Assembly: GCA_014804495.1 (NCBI GenBank)
Contig: JAAUZS010000063.1
Location: 17,346-26,212 of the forward strand
From: Lachnospiraceae bacterium
Lineage (GTDB): Bacteria > Bacillota > Clostridia > Lachnospirales > Lachnospiraceae
Reading direction: 5' to 3'
DNA length: 8,867 nt
Shown: one piece after another, positions 5,054 through 8,867 of the stretch
Position numbering within the stretch: position 1 is the stretch's first letter
Layout of the letters: each line of letters opens with the position of its first letter
Notes under the pieces: model-generated
Told to the model about the DNA's origin: nothing
The model's database searches: none
What the model saw: the letters and a program-made list of their open reading frames with translations, nothing else
Translations under genes and position numbers: made by a program

Positions 5054-6799
5054 TTAAAAAACTTTCAGGTATTTTTTGTAATCATTATATGTAACTGTTA
5101 CCCAGCCGTAACCGTCACCATAATTCATTCCGATTTCCATACCCAGCGGAGTATAGAAGATAATAAGATCATCTTCTGATTTAAGATGCTTCGTAATCTC
5201 CTGATCGCTCATGCTGTCCAGCATATCGTTTTCGCCGTTCTGTCTTTCGTTTCTCTCTCTGAAATCTACGGAAAAATCATCATCAACCTCTATTATATCC
5301 GTATTGTCCATAACAACGCCGGCATTCATATCAATGTTAATACAATAAACATATACTGCACCGAAAAAGTTTGACCTGATTTCCTCCTGAAAAGCAATGC
5401 TTAAAACGCTTTCGCTCATATAAGTCACATAACCTTCGGAAGTAACATCAAAGTAAGAGTCCTCATTATCGTCCATATATTTTGAGTATTCATCCTCATA
5501 ATATTCTGAAAAAATCGACGCTTCTCTTGCTATAATTGCATTTAATCTATCCAGGTTCGGCACATCATCTCCGACGATTACCGGATAATCTACATAAATT
5601 GATACGTTTTCATTATCCGTATCATACTCGGAATAATCCCATTTTATCGAATATGAAAGATTATTCTTTATATCATCATGAAATTCATAGTAATCGCCGT
5701 CGTCATAGTCATTGTCGTCATCATCGTCATCACGATCATTGTCACGGTTGTTTCTATCATTATCAGAATTACGGTTATCGTCATTATCACGGTCAGTATC
5801 ATCGCCCGCACGGTCCACTACACTATTAACCGCAACTCTTTGTGTGTTATTATAAATATTTTTAAAAGCATTATATATTATCGCCAAAAAAGCAATCAGA
5901 AAGACAACGACAATAGCAACGATAATTCCAATGATCAAACCTGTCTGTTTCTTTTTCTGAGGTGCAGCATATGGACTATAACCATTCTGGTTATAAGCGT
6001 ATGGATTTCCATATTGATATTGATTTCCGGCTGCTCCGTTATTTCCATATTGGTATTGATTACCAGCAACTCCGTTATTTCCATATTGGTACTGGTTTCC
6101 GCCTGCTCCGTTATTTCCGTACTGGTACTGGTTTCCGCCTGCTCCATTATTTCCATATTGGTACTGATTTCCGCCTGCTCCGTTATTTCCATATTGGTAC
6201 TGATTTCCGCCTGCCCCATTATTTCCATACTGATACTGATTTCCGGCTGCTCCATTATTTCCATACTGGTTCTGGTTTCCGTAATAACCATTATTTCCAT
6301 ACTGGTATGGATTTCCGTCCATACCGGTATTTCCGTACCTGTACTGATTTCCATCCATACCGTTCATTCCATTATTATAGCCATTGTTCTGATTACTTGC
6401 ATATACATTAACGTTAGGTATAGATTGATTATCGCCATACACACTGCTGTTCATATCCTTTTCAGACTGATCGCCTGAGAATAATCCCCCGCCAATATCA
6501 TTACTTTCCTCATTCATATATGAAGGCTGATAAACATCCTGAACGGTCTGAGTCTGGTAAACATCCGGCGTCGTATAAATCGAACTCTCCATCCACGTCT
6601 GTTCCACCTGCGGCGCTTCTTCCTGAATCTGTTCCTCTGTCTGTTGCGCTTCCTGCTGAATCTGTTCTTCTGTCTGCAACGCTCCTTCCAACATCTGCCC
6701 TTCTGCCTGCAGTGGCTCTTCCAGCATCTGTCCTTCAGTCTGCGGTATATCTGCCTGTGTCTGACCTTCCGGCATAATATCCTTATTTTGATCTTCCAT
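5054..6799 (-). CDS. Repeat-rich single-pass membrane protein with RsiV/PdaC-like (DUF4163/DUF3298) outer domain
   Basis: I do not recognise a named gene. The 581 residues divide as follows. Residues 10-64 are five 11-residue Gln/Glu-rich repeats (TEGQMLEEPLQ type). Residues 65-149 are polar and disordered-looking. Residues 150-269 are ten 12-residue repeats GNQYQYGNNGAG. A KKK at 282-284 precedes one membrane helix (287-309, GLIIGIIVAIVVVFLIAFLA). Residues 332-370 are an Asp/Asn/Arg linker. Residues 371-581 form a folded domain. The absence of a signal peptide and the KKK before the helix predict repeats inside and domain outside. VDYPVIVGDDVPNLDRLNAII, then SEGYVTY, NIDMNAGVVMDNTDII and FYTPLGMEIGMNYGDGYGWVTVTYNDYKKYL resemble DUF4163/DUF3298 proteins (RsiV, PdaC) in order and spacing; this is from memory and moderate. 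Start: AAGGAGA (6808-6814), 8 nt before ATG. It lies 37 nt after cinA, so co-transcription is likely. Confidence 0.8.
   Translation of the reverse strand: MEDQNKDIMPEGQTQADIPQTEGQMLEEPLQAEGQMLEGALQTEEQIQQEAQQTEEQIQEEAPQVEQTWMESSIYTTPDVYQTQTVQDVYQPSYMNEESNDIGGGLFSGDQSEKDMNSSVYGDNQSIPNVNVYASNQNNGYNNGMNGMDGNQYRYGNTGMDGNPYQYGNNGYYGNQNQYGNNGAAGNQYQYGNNGAGGNQYQYGNNGAGGNQYQYGNNGAGGNQYQYGNNGAGGNQYQYGNNGVAGNQYQYGNNGAAGNQYQYGNPYAYNQNGYSPYAAPQKKKQTGLIIGIIVAIVVVFLIAFLAIIYNAFKNIYNNTQRVAVNSVVDRAGDDTDRDNDDNRNSDNDRNNRDNDRDDDDDDNDYDDGDYYEFHDDIKNNLSYSIKWDYSEYDTDNENVSIYVDYPVIVGDDVPNLDRLNAIIAREASIFSEYYEDEYSKYMDDNEDSYFDVTSEGYVTYMSESVLSIAFQEEIRSNFFGAVYVYCINIDMNAGVVMDNTDIIEVDDDFSVDFRERNERQNGENDMLDSMSDQEITKHLKSEDDLIIFYTPLGMEIGMNYGDGYGWVTVTYNDYKKYLKVF
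5993..6352 (-). repeat. Tandem array of ten 36-bp units (10 x 12 residues)
   Basis: Ten contiguous in-frame units encode residues 150-269. The central four (encoded at 6101-6244) are identical as protein, GNQYQYGNNGAG. At DNA level they differ only at synonymous positions; the copies at 6137-6172 and 6173-6208 differ by a single base. The outer units have diverged (GNQYRYGNTGMD, GNPYQYGNNGYY, GNQYQYGNPYAY). This is the usual picture of an array growing from its middle. Because 36 is a multiple of three, copy-number change keeps the frame. Confidence 0.95.
6608..6772 (-). repeat. Tandem array of five 33-bp units (5 x 11 residues)
   Basis: Residues 10-64 read as five 11-residue units: PEGQTQADIPQ, TEGQMLEEPLQ, AEGQMLEGALQ, TEEQIQQEAQQ, TEEQIQEEAPQ. 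The T/A-E-G/E-Q core is shared. Composition is Gln/Glu-rich and could form an amphipathic or coiled-coil segment. It is unrelated in sequence to the 12-residue array further along the same protein. Confidence 0.85.
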
Positions 6800-6836
6800 C
6801 TTTTGATTCTCCTTCTACTAAATCAACTATATAATA

Positions 6837-8105
6837 CTATTTTTTCTCACCAAAAGTTACTTCGCTATAATATGCCAGTATCGACTCCCGCAGCATAGAT
6901 AATGCCGCCGAAACACTGCTCTCACGTATTTTCATCCGGTTACCGCTAAAATGACACTCCTTAACATCTATACGTCCGCATACATTGCAGGCAATATATA
7001 CAAGTCCAACCGGTTTTTCCTCAGACCCTCCGTCAGGTCCGGCTATGCCTGTAATACCTACCGATACATCCGCTTTTGCAAAAAGCGCTGACCTCTTTGC
7101 CATATCTTTGGCTACTTCAGAGCTTACGGCTCCATGCTTCTCAAGAAGCGGCTTCTTGATTCCAAGTACTCTTCGCTTGGATTTATTGGAATATGTAATA
7201 TATCCGGTCTTAAATATTTCCGACACTCCAGGTACGTTAATCAACCTTGCCGCCAGCATACCGCCGGTGCAGGATTCTACCGTAGTGATGGTCAGGTGAT
7301 TGGCAACCAGCAGGTCTACTACTGCTTTCTCTAGAGTTACATCCTCCTGAGTTGTATAAATATGGTTTCCGAAACGTCCTTTAAGTTCTTTGACGATTGG
7401 CTTAACCATTTTTTTGGCTTCTTTTTCATCCTCAGACCTTGCGGTTACACGCAGGTGTACCTCTCCTGTCTTTGCGTATGTCGCAATCGTCGGATTACTC
7501 TGTTCATTTATCAAATCTTCTACCATAGATTCCGCTTTGCTCTCTCCGACACCGCAGATTTTAACGGTCTGAGAATATATAATACCCGGCTCCAGTTCAC
7601 TCAAATATGGCATGATAGAATTATCAAACATCGGTATCATTTCATTTGGCGGTCCCGGCATCAGTATAACATGTTTTCCATTCTCTTTCATTATGATTCC
7701 GGGCGCCGTACCATTCGGATTATCAACTACAATACTGTCTTCAGGGACCATTGCCTGCTTCCAGTTATTTTCCGTTATCTCCAAGCCCCTGTTCTTAAAA
7801 AAGGCTGTAATTGCTTCTTTGCTCGGCTCATGCAGATATAAGTTCTTACCAAGCGCCTTCGCTGCCGTTTCTTTTGTCAAATCATCCTGCGTGGGGCCAA
7901 GTCCACCGGAAAGAAGCAGTATGTCTGCTCTGGAAAGCGCTGTATTTATCACACTTATCAGACGTTCCTCGTTATCGCCTACCACATCCTGATAATAACA
8001 CGATAAACCAAGTCCGGCACATTTCTCAGCAAGATAAGCCGCATTAGTGTTTACGATATTACCCAGTAAAATTTCAGTTCCGACCGAAATAATCTCTACT
8101 ACCAT
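6837..8105 (-). CDS. cinA: CinA family protein (nucleotide pyrophosphatase / NMN amidohydrolase)
   Basis: A two-domain CinA of 422 residues, the normal length. The N-terminal COG1058 domain (about 1-170) starts VVEIISVGTEILLGNIVNTN and carries SGGLGPTQDD (66-75) and MPGPPNEM (149-156), the motifs of the molybdopterin-binding-like fold with reported ADP-ribose pyrophosphatase activity. The C-terminal PncC domain (about 255-415) has VESCTGG (276-282, Ser278 predicted nucleophile), TYSNKSK, GAVSSEVA and GITGIAGPDGG (350-360), consistent with deamidation of nicotinamide mononucleotide in NAD salvage. ATG 8105 has AAGG (8113-8116) 7 nt upstream. It lies 42 nt after pgsA. In many Firmicutes cinA directly precedes recA; here a 581-codon gene, a terminator and a NUDIX fragment separate them. 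Confidence 0.96.
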   Translation of the reverse strand: MVVEIISVGTEILLGNIVNTNAAYLAEKCAGLGLSCYYQDVVGDNEERLISVINTALSRADILLLSGGLGPTQDDLTKETAAKALGKNLYLHEPSKEAITAFFKNRGLEITENNWKQAMVPEDSIVVDNPNGTAPGIIMKENGKHVILMPGPPNEMIPMFDNSIMPYLSELEPGIIYSQTVKICGVGESKAESMVEDLINEQSNPTIATYAKTGEVHLRVTARSEDEKEAKKMVKPIVKELKGRFGNHIYTTQEDVTLEKAVVDLLVANHLTITTVESCTGGMLAARLINVPGVSEIFKTGYITYSNKSKRRVLGIKKPLLEKHGAVSSEVAKDMAKRSALFAKADVSVGITGIAGPDGGSEEKPVGLVYIACNVCGRIDVKECHFSGNRMKIRESSVSAALSMLRESILAYYSEVTFGEKK

Positions 8106-8146
8106 CTTTATGCCTTATTCCTTTCTTGCGAAGCTTGGTACTTTTA

Positions 8147-8680
8147 CTATTTGGTTTCTTTCATAACATCCTTATTTTTAACCAGATAATCAATCAATGA
8201 AATAACTGTAAGCGCAAGAGCCGCCCACATTACAACGGCTGTAAGAATGCTTAACGCCTCTATATCTGCAATCATCAGACAAATCATGACCATCTGAAAT
8301 GTCGTTTTAAATTTCCCAAAGTAACTTGCCGCAATCACAACTCCGTTATCGGAAGCAATCAGCCTGAAACCACTGATTATAAACTCTCTTGAAATAATAA
8401 TAATAACAATCCATGCAGGCAGCACTGACATCTCCACCAGACATATGAGAGCTGAACATACTAACAGTTTGTCTGCAAGCGGATCCATAAACTTTCCGAA
8501 GTTAGTGACCAGATTATACTTTCTTGCAATCTTGCCATCCAACAGATCAGTCAGACTTGCAATAATAAAAATCGCAAGTGCAATCCATTTGTCTACACTA
8601 GTTATGTCAACCAACATAAAAAGTACAAAAAACGGTATCAAGATAACTCGAAACATTGTCAACTTATTAGGCAGATTCAT
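8147..8680 (-). CDS. pgsA: CDP-diacylglycerol--glycerol-3-phosphate 3-phosphatidyltransferase
   Basis: Integral membrane enzyme making phosphatidylglycerolphosphate, the committed step to phosphatidylglycerol and cardiolipin. With the start used here it has 177 residues, typical for PgsA. The CDP-alcohol phosphotransferase signature D-G-x2-A-R-x8-G-x3-D-x3-D is complete: Asp48-Gly49, Ala52-Arg53, Gly62, Asp66, Asp70, with the extra Asp45 upstream. Several hydrophobic segments span the protein (for example residues 11-25, 32-44, 73-84, 88-97 and the stretch from 127 onward). I chose ATG 8680 because MNLPNKLTMFRVILIPFF is the usual family N-terminus and GGAG sits 9 nt upstream. A longer in-frame version from TTG 8695 is less likely. 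It overlaps the rimO 3' end by 14 nt, which implies translational coupling. Confidence 0.96.
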   Translation of the reverse strand: MNLPNKLTMFRVILIPFFVLFMLVDITSVDKWIALAIFIIASLTDLLDGKIARKYNLVTNFGKFMDPLADKLLVCSALICLVEMSVLPAWIVIIIISREFIISGFRLIASDNGVVIAASYFGKFKTTFQMVMICLMIADIEALSILTAVVMWAALALTVISLIDYLVKNKDVMKETK

Positions 8681-8867
8681 CTTCCAATTCTCCAATCAAA
8701 TCATATTCATAGGCTCCGGTAACCCTGACCTTCACAAAATCGCCGGTCATAAGCTCCCTTCCGGTATTCACAAATAAAAGACCGTCAACATTCGGTGCAT
8801 CCTTATATGTCCGCGCCACATAGACGTCATCATCCGCAACCTTTCCTTCTATCATGGCATCTACATA
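8667..8867 (-). CDS. rimO: RimO, ribosomal protein S12 methylthiotransferase, C-terminal part only
   Basis: The window holds the last 66 residues (YVDAMIEGKVADDDVYVART onward) and the stop; the 5' part lies beyond the right edge. This is a TRAM domain. RTYKDAPNVDG followed by GDFVKVRVTGAYEYDLIGEL matches the RimO version (GRSY-x-DAPEVDG in characterised members) better than the related tRNA-modifying MiaB or MtaB. RimO is a radical-SAM enzyme adding a methylthio group to an aspartate of ribosomal protein S12; those catalytic domains are not visible here. Its 3' end overlaps pgsA. The rimO-pgsA pairing common in Firmicutes supports the call. Confidence 0.88.
   Translation of the reverse strand, partial: YVDAMIEGKVADDDVYVARTYKDAPNVDGLLFVNTGRELMTGDFVKVRVTGAYEYDLIGELEDESA
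8690..8693 (-). promoter_or_regulatory. Ribosome binding site deciding the pgsA start
   Basis: GGAG (8693-8690 on the minus strand) lies inside the rimO coding region, 9 nt before ATG 8680. It would fall inside the gene if TTG 8695 were the start, so it supports the shorter, 177-residue PgsA. Confidence 0.65.

Noticed and set aside
5993..6352. Possible CRISPR array, because of regular repeat spacing
   Set aside because: The units are contiguous with no variable spacers, lie in frame within a coding gene, and there are no cas genes nearby.
5935..6411. Long alternative frames on both strands across the repeat array
   Set aside because: A 36-bp repeat keeps every frame open if one unit lacks stops. 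These frames (Met/Thr/Glu-rich on minus, Phe/Arg/His-rich on plus) are by-products of the array.
5678..6478. A 266-codon plus-strand reading frame rich in Ile and Val
   Set aside because: It is antisense to the 581-residue gene. The Val/Ile richness is the complement of Asp/Asn codons and the periodicity mirrors the 36-bp repeats. There is no sensible protein character or supporting context.
8681..8695. TTG at 8695 as the pgsA start
   Set aside because: It places the GGAG ribosome site inside the coding region and adds MENWK ahead of the conserved MNLPNKLT family N-terminus. ATG 8680 is better.

Overview
The window looks like a chromosomal housekeeping segment from a low-to-moderate G+C member of Clostridia, probably Lachnospiraceae. 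This is inferred from three things: the gene order rimO-pgsA-cinA followed by recA-recX-rny, the Firmicutes-type LexA boxes (GAAC-N4-GTTC) at recA, and strong AGGAGG-type ribosome binding sites. Every gene I can support is on the minus strand, so transcription runs from the right end of the window to the left.

Right part (about 8867 to 4993): the 3' end of rimO (TRAM domain), pgsA overlapping it by 14 nt, cinA 42 nt beyond the pgsA stop, then a 581-residue repeat-rich single-pass membrane protein 37 nt beyond cinA. A strong intrinsic terminator at 4993-5022 closes this run. The four genes read as one transcription unit: ribosomal protein S12 modification, phosphatidylglycerolphosphate synthesis, nucleotide/NMN processing and an unknown surface protein.

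Middle part (about 4992 to 4405): a 64-codon NUDIX gene that stops just after its Nudix box and is probably a remnant. It is followed by about 345 bp of AT-rich DNA with no convincing gene, short direct and inverted repeats, and an orphan Shine-Dalgarno with a 9-codon reading frame.

Left part (4404 to 1): recA has its own sigma-A-like promoter bracketed by two LexA boxes. It is followed by recX and rny (RNase Y), which appear co-transcribed and end at a terminator at 886-920. A separately promoted PLP-dependent aminotransferase, with a GntR-like palindrome in its promoter, runs off the left edge just after its Schiff-base lysine.

Most of the window is ordinary conserved gene content. The part most worth pursuing is the 581-residue protein inserted between cinA and recA. 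It has two separate tandem-repeat arrays on the predicted cytoplasmic side (5 x 11 residues Gln/Glu-rich; 10 x 12 residues Gly/Tyr/Asn/Gln-rich), one membrane helix, an Asp/Asn/Arg linker, and an outside domain resembling the RsiV/PdaC-type DUF4163/DUF3298 fold. I do not see a defence system, CRISPR array, RNA gene or insertion sequence.
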